Shown here: one piece after another, positions 1 through 13,847 of the stretch
Position numbering within the stretch: the stretch's first letter is position 1
Layout of the letters: the number at the start of each line of letters is the position of its first letter
Assembly (NCBI GenBank): GCA_911728455.2
Contig: OU452219.1
Span: 13,854,397 to 13,918,396 of the forward strand
DNA from: Marthasterias glacialis
Lineage: Eukaryota > Echinodermata > Asteroidea > Forcipulatida > Asteriidae
Length of the DNA stretch: 64,000 nt
Direction of reading: 5' to 3'
The notes under the pieces: model-generated
Told to the model about the DNA's origin: nothing
Databases searched by the model: none
What the model saw: only the letters and a program-made list of their open reading frames with translations
Made by a program: the position numbers and the translations under genes

Positions 1-566
1 ATTTGACAAAAAAACATGTTTTAATTTCACTTTTTAGACTAATGTGTGAAGTGTGGTTTTGAGGAGCTCTCCTCAGCAACTTAAAGATGTAGGATCCGTC
101 TTCTTGTGATTTGTGCTCGAAAAATAAATTGATTCCAGCAAACGATATTTAAAAGAACATGTTACTTTACAATGAATAAAAATAAAAAATTGCATTTTGA
201 CCTTGCAAATGGTTATAAAAATGTGGTTTTTGAAACGATTATCCTGGCCAACCACCCTACGTGAAAACGTGTATGACGTCGGCCATGCTCGCTGCTGGTA
301 CCCAGAAGTCGGCTATATTATAATGTCATTTCGCCTGCATTTTGTCTTTGTGTCACAGGCACCCGGCTGAAATTGAGCAGGCATCGCGCAGAGTTCATTA
401 ATTGTGCTCCACACAAAATGTTATTTTTCAAATAATTTACTCTGTTATTATTCATTGATGGACTTTTTTAGTTCGCTATCTCATTTGAAAGTTAATAACT
501 TTGGTCATCTTATAAAAATATCAATTTGACATTGGATTTATTTTTCAAGGTAAAATCAGCTTGGGC
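1..566. other. MLK first intron, left edge, no gene seen
   Basis: AT-rich non-coding DNA inferred to lie inside the first coding intron of the minus-strand MLK gene. No conserved reading frame, RNA gene or transposon terminus was recognised. Confidence 0.4.
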
Positions 567-914
567 ACGGATCATACATGTAATCTTTAAGGAGAGCAGT
601 TTATACATTGTAGCTCTCCTTACATTTCCTAAAATGAAGGACTGAAGTATCCTTCTGAAGGCAGATTTACATAATTTACATGAACTATCTCGTTAAACGT
701 ACACAGAATTTTGTATGCACACAAAACATATTTACTTGACACGGATCATACATGTAATCTTTAAGGAGAGCAGTTTATACATTGTAGCTCTCCTTACATT
801 TCCTAAAATGAAGGACTGAAGTATCCTTCTGAAGGCAGATTTACATAATTTACATGAACTATCTCGTTAAACGTACACAGAATTTTGTATGCACACAAAA
901 CATATTTACTTGAC
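567..914. repeat. perfect 174-bp tandem duplication
   Basis: Two head-to-tail copies, 567-740 and 741-914, that I read as identical over all 174 bases. Each contains a small hairpin (AAGGAGAGC pairing with GCTCTCCTT). Identity means a very recent duplication or an assembly artefact. Confidence 0.93.
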
Positions 915-2235
915 CCTGACGTTCTGTACAACTGACACCTTGTAGTGATACACAACGTCATCTGACAGCAAGGGCAAAAGATTCACAGCTTCTTGTTTGG
1001 CTTATATGCATAAATATCAAGGTTAATGGAGTACAGTGAATACAAATAATTCTTCCTGCCAATCCCCTTCCCCCCAAAAAACACAGTGTTTACTGTCAGT
1101 GTGCCAATGATTTTCCTGGGAGCAGATCCCCTCCATGTGTGCATGATCATGTAATATGTATGCCCTCCTTCATCCATGGGCTACGGCCACATACACAGAA
1201 CATTGCCATGTGTTTTATGAACTGCAAATTGAAACTGCCCGTTTCATGAATAATGCATGCACACAGCAGTCCCGATCCAATTTGCCTCAAGTACACCCTG
1301 CATTGTTATACATACATCTGTACATCTCTCCCAATGGTTCACCCTTAGGTCAAGGCTATAAATAGCTCTGACTGGCAGGGCCTTTTCACGATCTTTTTCG
1401 AAGCTCCTGCCTTTCTGTTGATTTTGTTTTACTTATTTTTTTTGAGCACTGGAGAGAAAGTAATGGCTGAGAATGAGATGCTAGTGTGTTGTTTTCTTGC
1501 TGTTGTCATGTCATGTACCTCATGTACTGTACAAGGAGTACATGCACCATTTCAATACAAATCTGTTGGATTTCCAAGACAGAATTGAAATTGATTGATG
1601 AACATTGTGATATATCATTCCATTATTCATTGCTTAACACAGTTGTAATTATTCACATGATTGCAGATGTAGTTTGTACACACAGTGCACATGCACATAC
1701 ATGTAACATAACACCACAAACTACATAAATCTTCAAGTGACTGACTCTTGTACAAAACTGCTGTGTACCATAGGTGCTGCATTTAACCTTGGACAGTGAT
1801 GGAATAAAAATGAATAGGCCCATATAACTTTCAAATGCATACACAATGTTAATGAACAGTTAATCAAGTTGAATTGTGATGTACATGTACTTGTGATGCG
1901 CATGCATACATTTACATACAATGCAACTGTACATAAATGCAACCATTATCAACAAATAAAAACTACATAGTAAATAAAAACAAGCAGGCCTATATTCTAC
2001 AGTCACAGAGTTAACCCATGGTTTTAAAACCACAGTTCAACCAAGTGCTGTACATAATGAACATAATATGGCAGTTGATATACAATGTACAACACTGATG
2101 CACAGCCTTTACTTTTAAGTTCTAGCAAAGAAAGTTAATGTTGGTTTTTCTGTGAATGTATCATTTGTGGACATGATTTTAGTTATTTACATTAAATGTA
2201 TTATTCATCCTAGATAACCCATGTTTGTTAGTCTC
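915..2235. other. MLK intron, no gene seen
   Basis: Non-coding, rich in TACATG and AATTA words. The short open frames here have no recognisable protein similarity or splice context. Confidence 0.4.
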
Positions 2236-2270
2236 ACCATGGAGGAAGAAACTATTTCTTCCTCCATGGT
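2236..2270. repeat. perfect snap-back hairpin
   Basis: Two 16-base arms, ACCATGGAGGAAGAAA and its exact reverse complement, are separated by only three bases (CTA). The arms could be the core of a decayed palindromic transposon or form a very stable RNA hairpin. Confidence 0.85.
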
Positions 2271-2326
2271 CTGACAGATCCAACAAAGATTGGTAGTGGC
2301 AATACTTTAAGACTTCTAGAAAAAAA

Positions 2327-2409
2327 ACTGCATTCATGAGCGTTCGTAGCAACAACTACATTTACTTGCATCTGATAAAGCAGTTGTTGCTACGAAAGCT
2401 AAATGCAGT
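2327..2409. repeat. interrupted inverted repeat
   Basis: Inner arms TTCGTAGCAACAACT (2343-2357) and its reverse complement (2382-2396) are flanked by outer arms ACTGCATT and AATGCAGT. The layout is that of a short MITE or foldback element, lying 60 bp from the hairpin at 2236. Confidence 0.75.
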
Positions 2410-2417
2410 TTATTTGT

Positions 2418-2545
2418 AATTATTATCATTATTGTTATTATTATTATTACTTTCTGGTAATGAAACCAAGGGTGTCTCAAAAGCGAACTTAATCACTGTA
2501 GCTTGGAAGCCTGAGGAAACCTATAGATAAGGATGTTTGCTATTT
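2418..2545 (-). mobile_element. SINE-C 3' part, reverse orientation
   Basis: An (ATT)n run is followed by the complement of the SINE-C 3' end: TTTCTGGTAATGAAACCAAG and then a conserved stretch ending in AAGCCTGAGGAAACC. The same tail is seen at 61070-61200 (reverse) and at 45678-45935 and 55729-55998 (forward). Only the 3' half is present. Confidence 0.7.
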
Positions 2546-2557
2546 GAAAAGAACTGA

Positions 2558-2665
2558 AGTGGTGGTTCTGAAATGAAGAGTTTGTCTGAGGATGAGAGTA
2601 TACTGTTTGAAACGTCGAGACCACACTGGCTCTTTTCAGAGCCACCACTCCCAAATAGGCCTATG
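2558..2665. repeat. dispersed repeat with histone-type stem-loop
   Basis: Positions 2628-2643 read GGCTCTTTTCAGAGCC followed by ACCA. That is the sequence of the replication-dependent histone mRNA 3' stem-loop: 6-bp stem, TTTC loop, ACCA flank. An upstream arm (AGTGGTGGTTCTGAAA, from about 2560) can pair with it, so the unit is also a foldback. There is no histone reading frame nearby. Relatives: 3716, 25163, 38246, 55569 and 61515. Confidence 0.75.
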
Positions 2666-5194
2666 CCGTGTATCCGGGCACCCAAAAGCCAACGTCATTA
2701 TTCGGTGCCATTACCCAAAACTTACGTTGAAAATGTAATTATCATTTCGGACACATACACACACACAAATGAACAAAACTGACCAGGACTGGGGTAAATT
2801 AAAAACCTTCCCTTATGAATCGGTACACTGAAATTATTGTAAATTTCTTACAAACCACGCTGGCAGCTAGGCAACATGCGGAATAATTGTTCTGTAATTG
2901 TTCTCGGCAGCAGATACATGTATTTGGACGCACAACATCAACCATTAAATGTTATTGTCATTGAACGACTCATGCATATATATTCGATATATTAGAGATT
3001 CCACAATCTTTAATAGGAGCGTGCACGACTAAATGTTTGGAATAAGCCCGCAACCATGTGTCATTGGGAAATCACGGTCACTGTCGGCTACGTGCATGAC
3101 AGGATGGATGCTCATTGGACAATACAAGGTTATCGGTTTGTATGAATAAAACGGGCGGGATCAAATAGTGAAAACATTGGATTGGATGTTGGGCCTGTTG
3201 ACCTGTTTAATACACAACTTTACATTAACACAAATCATGGTGGGTAATAAGTGTCTCCAATGCAGTAACATAGGGCTATAAACGATTATTATGAGCGTTA
3301 ATTAAGAAAAGCTACCGTTAATTTGATTTGAAAGTTGTTGTGAATTATCACTTCAAAAAGGAAGATTGTGATTGTATTAAATATCAACAACATTTAGCAC
3401 TTCCAAATTAGTGCAATGGGTAGAAAGTGAGACATTGTACATGTACAGTGTATAATATTTCTGAATTCTTACAAGCATGGTAAAGAGGCTGTGTTGATGT
3501 TAGAGGAGTTCGGGATGGGGGTGTGGTCTTTGAATCAGCCGGCCCTTCTCATACCCCTCACTCATTTACACACGCACACCAACCATTTAATCCCGGCCCG
3601 AACATGTTTATTTGTACATGTATATAGTATATTGATTCTTTTAACGGGTACTCGAAAACTGTAACGCAGTGACAATCGGGTACCGCATCAAAAATTATCA
3701 GAAAAACGCACAGGCCTACTCCCAAAAGAGATTTCTACACGGTTGGTTGGACCCATAAGTTTACTAGTTTACTAGTTATAGTCGTTTATCCTTCACACCA
3801 TACCAAGCAAAGCTTCAAACATCACTTATTTTGGCCCTGTCTACCAAACAATACGTGCTTTGAAAATGTTCAACACTCTTGTTTTCCACTGACCCATAGA
3901 CCCCGGAACACCATTTCAGAAGCCCAAACCAGCTGAACAATCAACCAAAACCTCCCCCAGCTGCTCATTCATGCAGCAAGTTCATACAATACAATCAGCT
4001 TTCTCTCCGTTGAGCAGAAAGAGACAAAAAAGGTACACTTTGAATAGACAGAGTGGGCCTTGTTTGTCAATGTGTAAAATGTTACTGCCTCAGTGCCAGA
4101 TTAAAATCTTGATCTCAGGTCCTTCCCCAATCACAGCCTCCATTGTGCTCAGTACAGAACAGACAGTTGATATTTATGTAGGGCGCTTTACAATGAATAC
4201 CTGACTACAAGGACGATAAATGGCTTTTGACAGTGGCTATGGCCTTGATTCTTCAACAGCCAATAGCCATAGCCAAAGTTGGTCAATTTGGATGGCCTTA
4301 TATATAATGTACTTTTTACAAAATGAGAATAACAGTGTGGCGGGGAAAAAAAATGAAATGACACTATTAAGCTCGTCTCCATCTTGGAGTCTGAGTGGTT
4401 ATCAACCATGACAGAATAAAATTTAAATCCTGATTGAGTCATTTGTGAATTTGACATTCTTCAAAACTAAGGTAATGGGAGGCAAGCTGTATGAACTATA
4501 ACACAGTATGTAAGAATCAGAGTAGAAACCTTTGAGCCAAGCAATCTCCCTACTAAAAAGACAGTGTCACATTTCCCCTCCCTGTCAGCAAATAAACTAC
4601 ATGTACATGTACTCAAATCCCAGGGCAGAAGAACTGACTTAATTACTTCACAAATTAAAGTGCATCCACGGTAGATACAATGTACCTTTGAAACATTACA
4701 TTTTAAGTGAGCTGAGCATCACAATGAGTTTGCTTAATGGGTGTGTCAGAACTGTGTCCTAGTTGTGTCAAACGGTCAAGATCTTGACCAAATCTACAGT
4801 CCTGTTTCAGGCAAAGGTTTGGGCTGGCCTGCTTTGGATGTGAGCAACTATCTTCTGCTAAAACTTGCAATACTGTAGAGCGTATCTTTTGTGACAATGC
4901 CACTCATACTGTTTAGAAACAGAAGCAGTGATTAAATGTCACTATGTCAGTCAAAGTGTATAAATGACGCTCATTGAGTCAAAACATTGACGCACCATCG
5001 CTACATATTTGACGCACTACCAACTAAATTTTTTGACCAAACATTTCTTGAAAATGATCATGAAAGGACACACAAAAAGATGTACATTAGTAGTGCTGGT
5101 TGTTGGTACACACAACGGAGTGTGCAGAGAGTGTTTGTGATGTGTACAACAAGGCAGGCTGGTAAAAACAAAAAAAAAACATGTAGTGTGGCGA
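2666..5194. other. MLK intron, repeat fragments only
   Basis: No gene recognised. Positions 3716-3800 hold a fragment of the right half of the histone-stem-loop repeat (CAAAAGAGATTTC, then TTTACTAGTTATAG and GCAAAGCTTC). The stretch 4230-4285 contains GGCTATGGCC/CAATAGCCATAGCC words related to a GGCTAYGGC-rich repeat also seen at 26425, 34650 and 50060-50360. Confidence 0.45.
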
Positions 5195-5775
5195 GAGCGA
5201 TAATTTTGCAAGAAAATTCACAGGAACAAGGTTGAGATTAGAGTCCGCCCCGTGTCATCAAACCCTGGATATATGCGAGTTGTGTGCTTCCCTACTCACT
5301 TTCGTATTGTTGTATAGAACAAGGAAGAGAGAGCCAGACTAAGGCCCTTTTCGAAACCACGGCTTCTGCTTGGTCTCATTACACTTAAGGTCCGTTAGTC
5401 ATTTTGAAAATGTGCACTTCGTGGTAGGGGACAGTATACAGGCAAACATAAACCTCAGCTGGAGCCCAAGTCTGAGCCATCGTTTCAAAAAGGGTCTATA
5501 AATTCGATAACGAAATGTTTATGTTGCGATGGGTTGACTCGGCGGCGGAGATGTTGATGAAAAGGAATGGTACATGTTCGTCAAAAGCAAACGCTGGTTT
5601 CCGTGTGCAAAAAGAGCGTATTTTGTTGGTTTTATCTGTATATTTGTTCTGTAATTTGTGGAGGAATAATTAGCTGATAAATCAACTGAAATTTAAAACC
5701 GTTTGCGGCCCACACAAACACAAAAATTACTAGATACATTGTCGTGAAGCCGTAGGCCTAAATTTCACAGCAGAC
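5195..5775. repeat. dispersed repeat DR1, copy 1
   Basis: Aligns along its length with 13848-14828 once the transposon at 14361-14752 is removed (581 against 589 bp). It contains a nested palindrome at about 5340-5500 (CCCTTTTCGAAACCACGGCT ... GTTTCAAAAAGGGTC) that also occurs alone at 38077-38206. Ends are approximate. No reading frame. Confidence 0.75.
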
Positions 5776-7949
5776 ATGGTAGATTTTGTGATAAATACAT
5801 GTACATGTAATTTACCAGTACTCATTAAGCTCTATCCTGTGTATTGTACCTTAACTTTGCAAAATACAAACACTTACTTGTGTAAACTTCATAAAAACCT
5901 GTCTTGTCAAAATTTTCTTTTTGGAGCTGAACCACAGGCCTCTATTTCAAATGTTACAATGCATCATATGCAATAAGGTACTAGTGTTTGCATGTCAGAC
6001 TTGTGGTTTCAGTTTCTTGGAAACCACTATGGCCTGATACAGGCAGACAATACTACAGATGTTGTTGTACTTTCTCATTGACGACAGTCAATCTGCAGCT
6101 GATAACGCTCAATGTGTACGCAGTTCTGCCATAAGTAGTCAAGCCCTCAAAGGTAATTATTTATGCATGTTAATAATGTCAACAATCAGCGCTTTCCCTG
6201 GGAATCAACATGCCTGCACTAATTTGCATGTTTTTTCCCTGGGGACGACAAGTCAATGAACTACAGATGACCTTCATTATTATTCACATTTCTGCCCCCA
6301 ACCCTTCAGGTGTGAGATGTTGATACGATATGAAAATGTGTATTATGCAAATTATTCTCAGAAACAATTAATTAAAAAAAGGCAAAGTTTTCAGCAATAA
6401 AACATTACTACGATTTTTAAATGTTTTTTCCCCTTTCTTTTGTGAGGTTGGTGTTTGAGGAAATCTGTCTTTTATTAATCATGATTCTTCCGTCATGATT
6501 CTTCCGTACCAAGTTCTTTATGTTTGTTTAAACTCAGCTTTTTATCAAGTTGTCATTTTTTAAGTTTCTATTCTTTAATGGTTTCTTTGGACAAACAATG
6601 TACAAGTGGATCAACTGACAATAGCTTTGGGGGTACATGTCCCCCATAGAGAAAGAACTAGAGATGTCACTAAGGTCTCTGAAATTTGTTGAAAGTACAT
6701 AGGTTTGAGTCATTGGGAGACAGAGAAAATTCCAAAGTAAATGCAAAGTAACAAAACAGAGGCTGTACAGTGGATTTTATACACCACACAAGTGTACAGA
6801 TCGTCATCATTTGAATGGTGGAACACGCGTCATGTGTCATCCTTTATTTTTGCCATTTATTGCTGCGACATTGGACTGTTGTACATGGATAATTGTAGGA
6901 TGTCGAATGGATTGTCGCGCTTAATTTGCAGCGTCTTTCCCAAAATAGTTGTTCCCACCTGTTCGTCCAAACAAGACAAGGTCGAGTCATGGCGGACAAG
7001 TTTGGTATCTACATAGAGTCGTTCAAGTTGTTTAGAAGGTTTTTAACAATTTTCAGAGTGTGGGGTGGGCAATGAACCGTGTTTATTTTGTGTTTATTCT
7101 GAAAAAACAAAATCAAGTGACAAGGATATATACGTGTGAGTTCCAGAAAACAAATAGGCCATTATTGATTGCACTTCATTTTGTGCACTGTCACAGAATA
7201 TAATCACTCGGTGAAATCTGGCTTTTCCATTTTATCCCATGATTATATTCTGCAACAATGCACTCAAATGCATCCAATATTCGTACAATATTTTATAAAA
7301 TGAAAATCAGACCTTTTAACTTTTTTAATCAGAGTACATTTAACCCAATTAACCTGACGCCATCATCACAATAACCTTAGTGCGCATCTTTGTTAGTCAA
7401 TGTCCCCGTGTGTTATAGGTTTTAGACGCAGTGTTTACACGCATACCATAATTTTTAGGTGCAATTTGTCTCCCAAAATGGTGAGCGTGGCAGACAGTAA
7501 CCGCGTGTAACACTGGCGCATGGGGGTCAATACATGCGTCAAATCCAATTCAACGCGCCGACGAAAGGTCAGGAATGAATAATAACATAAAACCTAATGT
7601 GGCATACAGTGTAACATTCACGTTTAATGTGTAGAAATTGCTTCCCTTATCATCAAGGGATTTACATGTAATTTGGGTTCTGTGTAAAATTAAATTGCAG
7701 ACGACGCGTCGAGTCTCCGATTTCACTTCTCCCACCTCGATCAGTTTTATACTATCGATCAAGGGAAAATGTACAATGTTTTTTAAGTACAAATCATGGA
7801 GCTCCATGGTACATTGCATAATGCACAGTATGTACATGCATTCTTTTCAAATGTCTAGTACAGCAAATTTTCAATTTCAAAAATCACTGAGCATGACTGA
7901 ACCTTTATTTTGACCTCAACCATCTGGTTTTAGTACGCTATGAAATTGT
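5776..7949. other. MLK intron, no gene seen
   Basis: Non-coding. Contains a 14-bp tandem duplication (CATGATTCTTCCGT twice, about 6480-6507). A 7390-7530 stretch with CCCAAAATGG and a closing GGGGTCAATA resembles one half of the TA-flanked MITE at 41071-41257. Confidence 0.4.
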
Positions 7950-8600
7950 CTGCAATGTATGTACATGTACCACACCAACAGACCACCACAGTGTTACCTG
8001 TGTTATTCCCTTGTGCCCTATTGCTTGCATAGTTTTGTATTCAAACGGCTCAGAAAAATATTTTTGTTGTTCAGTGGGCTGTGAGAGTTTTCATGGGAAT
8101 TCAATAGATGTACTTAATACATGTATGAACACGTATTATGAACGTACAACTACATGTAGACAAACTTAAATTCTAACACTCCACGTATTTCTACTGTGTA
8201 TATTGATCATGCATACATGTACATGTACATGTGCACTACATATAAAATACATAATACCTGTTCGTTTGCTGTACAGGTACAATGTACATGTACATGTACA
8301 TTGTATGCACATTTGTACATACACTGAGAATAACGGTATGTGTAACACACACAAGCAAGTACATATTACAAGTGGATTCTTTACATGTCATTGTACTTTT
8401 GTTAAAACATAACTTATTCAACATCCACACAAACTTACTTTAAACAAATGCTATCCACTGTGTATTGTTGTACATTTACATGATGTACATGTACATGTAC
8501 ATACTACATACTACATACATGTACACTGTACAAGATACATGTACATGTATACGTGTACATGCATTGTACATACACGTACATGTACCGCCAAGATCATATT
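7950..8600. repeat. TACATG-rich palindromic simple repeat
   Basis: Dense clusters of TACATGTACATGTAC, chiefly 8214-8310 and 8467-8590, with outliers at 9960-10045. The unit is self-complementary (GTACATGTAC), so runs can fold back on either strand. No coding potential. Confidence 0.8.
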
Positions 8601-10284
8601 TTCAAAATCAAAATTATGACTGGCACACTCTGAATTCAAGTCATTAAAACTTGGATGCTACATGCTACATGTACCTGTAATTCCTATTATACAACAGGAG
8701 TATATGCACATAATACAGTTCATGCACACAAGTACACGATGGACATTACATTTTCTAGAGTACTTTGCACTAGATACAATGTACTTGTCTGAGTGCCTGA
8801 TGTGATTTGATCCCCAAAGGATAGTTACATGTACTCTCATTACTACAGTACACAGATCTTAATTTCTGCAGATTGTGTCGGTGTATCTTGTACATGTTTA
8901 AAATTACAAGTTCTTCTTGTCTTGCTCCGCAGTGTATCATTGGATCAGTAAATGGCTCCAGTAAGTCTGATCTGCGAACCTCTCACTGAAATTGGGAGCC
9001 TCACCTCCCGATCACCCCATACACAGTACACACCTCGATGATTGACTTCACATAAAAAAAACCACCATGAACGTCCCATCCTTGCTGTCTTGTGTGCCAG
9101 TAGTACACATTACATGTGACTCCCCCTGAAAACAAAATGTGCAACTCCTTCGTACGGTAGCACACTGTACTTACTACAGTGTGCATACTCATGTCCAATA
9201 CGCACAAATGGTTTCCAACTATCAAGCTATAGTTGATCAATTTGCTCAAAAACAACATTAGTTGGATAAACATTCATTTTTCAGTGAGTTAAAAACATTT
9301 TCAGAGATGTTTATAATACACGTTCCAACAGGATGATTATATTTGGCCTTGTGTAAAATGCTAACAACAATCACATCAGATGCTTGTGTTCCTCACGATT
9401 CCTGATTAATACTAGTATTATTTCTGAGCTTTCAAATAATACACAACGGGTGCAAATTATTTCAAGTACACAGATCTACCCTGCTGTAGTATTTGTCCAC
9501 GTGTTTCATTGGTGGTTTCGTTTTTTTGTATCAAATGCATACATGTACACTTTTCAACAAATTGTCAGCTGAAACAAGCACATGCCACTCTGATCGGCAC
9601 AAACAGTAGGTTCACTTAAAATGACGCAAGTACAACTCATACTACAGTTTACCATAAATACTTCTTTTATCGAAATTGTACACAACACAGATCAGATTTT
9701 TTAAACAAAAATTGGCAACTAAACTGTATTTTAAAAAATGCAAAAATTAAGGTTGAATCTGTATGCAAAATTATAAAGTACATAAATCAAATTAATTATC
9801 GTCATATTAAACTCATTTTGTCCTCCCGTAAAAGAAGGGGTCAGTTGTAAGACTCCCACAATTTTTTTGATGCATATTTACATGTATGTAATTTCATGCA
9901 TTTCCCCAGCACTTAAACTCATTAGATCTCTAAGCACACATCAGTTTCACTAAAGCTGTGTACAGTACATGTACACATGTACATGTACAGTACATACAAT
10001 CTCGTATGTTTTAAATATAATTTAACTGTGTACGTACATGTACATAGTCATACAAGCAGTAGGCCTACACACACTTTAAATACAATTCCGCTGTGTCAGG
10101 ATATTAAGTCACACCAACAATGTCCCTTTCAGACTGGGTTTCTTAAGGCTAGCACTGTACTTGTGTTTGGGACTTTCCCTTCAGGAGGGTCAACACAAAA
10201 CCACTCTTGAAAGGAATGCAGACATTTTGAATTTTCTCTCATACAGATGAATGCGAATCTGTATTACAGTACATGTACATCAAG
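8601..10284. other. MLK intron, no gene seen
   Basis: AT-rich DNA with scattered TACATG words. No exon, RNA gene or transposon terminus recognised. Confidence 0.4.
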
Positions 10285-10577
10285 CAGGGTACTTCTCCCC
10301 ATGCACAAGCTAGTGTATCGGGCAGATACTCGAGAATTACGGGTCGATACGCAAAAAAAACAAAAAAAACAAACTTTTTCTCTTTTTTTATAGATTTTAA
10401 TATCAAATTCACAAAAAATGCTTACATAGAACCATTTTAAATGGTCCAGATTGCACAGTAGAGCTTTTCAAACCCAACATAAACATTAAATAAAAACATT
10501 CTAAGGACCTGCTACCAATTCAGCGTGCTTCGGCCACACTTTCAAAATTTGGATCCAGAATCCTGGGGAGAACCCTG
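10285..10577 (-). mobile_element. MITE with 5-bp target duplication, copy 1
   Basis: Ends are CAGGGTACTTCTCCCCA and TGGGGAGAACCCTG, inverted repeats apart from a small insertion on the left. The target duplication TCAAG sits at 10280-10284 and 10578-10582. It is the reverse-oriented relative of 21176-21516, sharing for example GTGCTTCGGCCACACTTTC. No transposase frame. A hAT-like origin is plausible from the CAGGG ends, but the 5-bp duplication is not the usual 8 bp. Confidence 0.85.
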
Positions 10578-10582
10578 TCAAG

Positions 10583-11863
10583 TACAATATCAAATGCCCC
10601 CATCCCTCCCTTTAAATTAATAAAATACTTGTCAGAGGGCTACCTACACATGTATGTACACATGTACTGGTCAAGTACATAGTACAAGATGTACAATGTA
10701 TTACAGCAGGCATTTCGATCAAGATCCAAAACTAGTGGTCATGGAGAGTTACACAAAGACATTACCATAAACTGAAAATTGTTGTTTGGCTACAGGTGCT
10801 AAAAGATGCAGCTGAACAGTGGACATTCAATAATTTTAAACTTTTTTTTCTTTTTTAACCTGTAAAAGATTGCAATGTCACATTAGTCCTTGAAAACAGC
10901 ATGAGGGCTGGAGTCGCCCAGTGTGTGCAAAAACCTTTGTGAATTAATTTAATGTGTCAAAGGCGCATGTACCCCCACATCTGAAAAATAATTAACCGTC
11001 TACAATTTGTACAAATAGTACACACTTACGTACATGTAGCACACCTACATGTACAACATATTTGGACAAAAGACCACAAACAACACCCACTGATATTAAG
11101 ATTCAAGGTTTTTAAATCAAGGGTGAGCAATTCTGAATGACAATAACACCGGTACAACCTGAAGGCCGGCTCTCACAGTGCTGGCTAGGCTGATTACCAC
11201 TCTCTGTAAAGTGTCAACACTGCCTTAATATGATACGCTGCACTATGCAAGTCAATTACGTTAGCATTAACAGTTCAATACTGAGTATTATGTGTACATG
11301 TACACCCACATGTACCAGGGGGTTTAATGTGTTCATGATTTATGAATGCTGTGTAAGATTGATGATAATGAATTTTACATGCTGCAAATTATTACTTTAC
11401 AACGTGCAACCCTCTCCATGATGCCTCCCTGTCATTTGAACAAATGTTACACATGTACAAACGTGCATGTGTACCAACTGCGTACATTCTATAGCAGATT
11501 TATAATTTCACTTTTGTACTTACAGGAATAATACATCATTAATTTTTTTGAAAATTAATTCCCATTGCATAGCACATGTAGCTGTCAATAAACACATCAT
11601 CAACCAACCTGTGAAAATTTCATCAAATTAGATGGTGCCATTTACTGAAAACAACCACAATATTTTTTTTTCCAGGGGTTTTGTGCATACATGTTTGTAC
11701 ATGTATACCAGCTTAGTTCAACTGCAGCGATCAAAATAAGCTGTGGTGATTTGAGGGGTCTTCAAATCAAATGCTATTTTCCTCGACTTTGACAGCAGTT
11801 CAGACGGAAATAGGGACACCTCTTAGTGGGTTTTTTTTAAATTAGAAATCCTGTACTTTGTCT
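10583..11863. other. MLK intron, no gene seen
   Basis: Non-coding, with TACATG words. No recognisable feature. Confidence 0.4.
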
Positions 11864-11867
11864 TTAA

Positions 11868-12066
11868 AGGGGCTGTGTTGTCATGATTATAGCAGGCCAG
11901 TGGCTGTGCATGGAAAGATGAACTCTCACCCAGATACTGAACATGCACACGCTTGCAGTCAAATCACAAAGGATGCCATCTTTGCCAAACTGTGATGTGA
12001 CGGCTGACGCGCACGTAGTAACTGGGTTATTCCATTTACTGTTATAATCATGACGACATGGCCCCT
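11868..12066. mobile_element. TTAA-flanked MITE, AGGGGC ends
   Basis: TTAA at 11864-11867 and 12067-12070 brackets inverted ends of about 24 bp (AGGGGCTGTGTTGTCATGAT on the left; the right end is its near-complement, with CATGACGACATGGCCCCT). TTAA duplications occur with piggyBac and Kolobok transposases. No coding sequence, so non-autonomous. Confidence 0.85.
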
Positions 12067-12070
12067 TTAA

Positions 12071-13587
<1,517 letters not shown>

Positions 13588-13847
13588 CTGCCCGGAAAAG
13601 ATAAATAAAATAAATAAATTTAATGAGACCCATCTTTCATCGATCATCCAGTTGTTTCTTTTGCGTCAAGTGTGGTGACATCTTTATTGCCCAAGATAAG
13701 AATGCAAAACTCAAAAGATTTACCAAGTTTAACCATAAACATTTATCAGTGCATTAATCATTGAACATATCTAGACTGAATGAAATAAACGCACAAAAGG
13801 AAAGCACAATTTTTTTCTCACAAGAGTAATATGCTCATGAGTACGAG

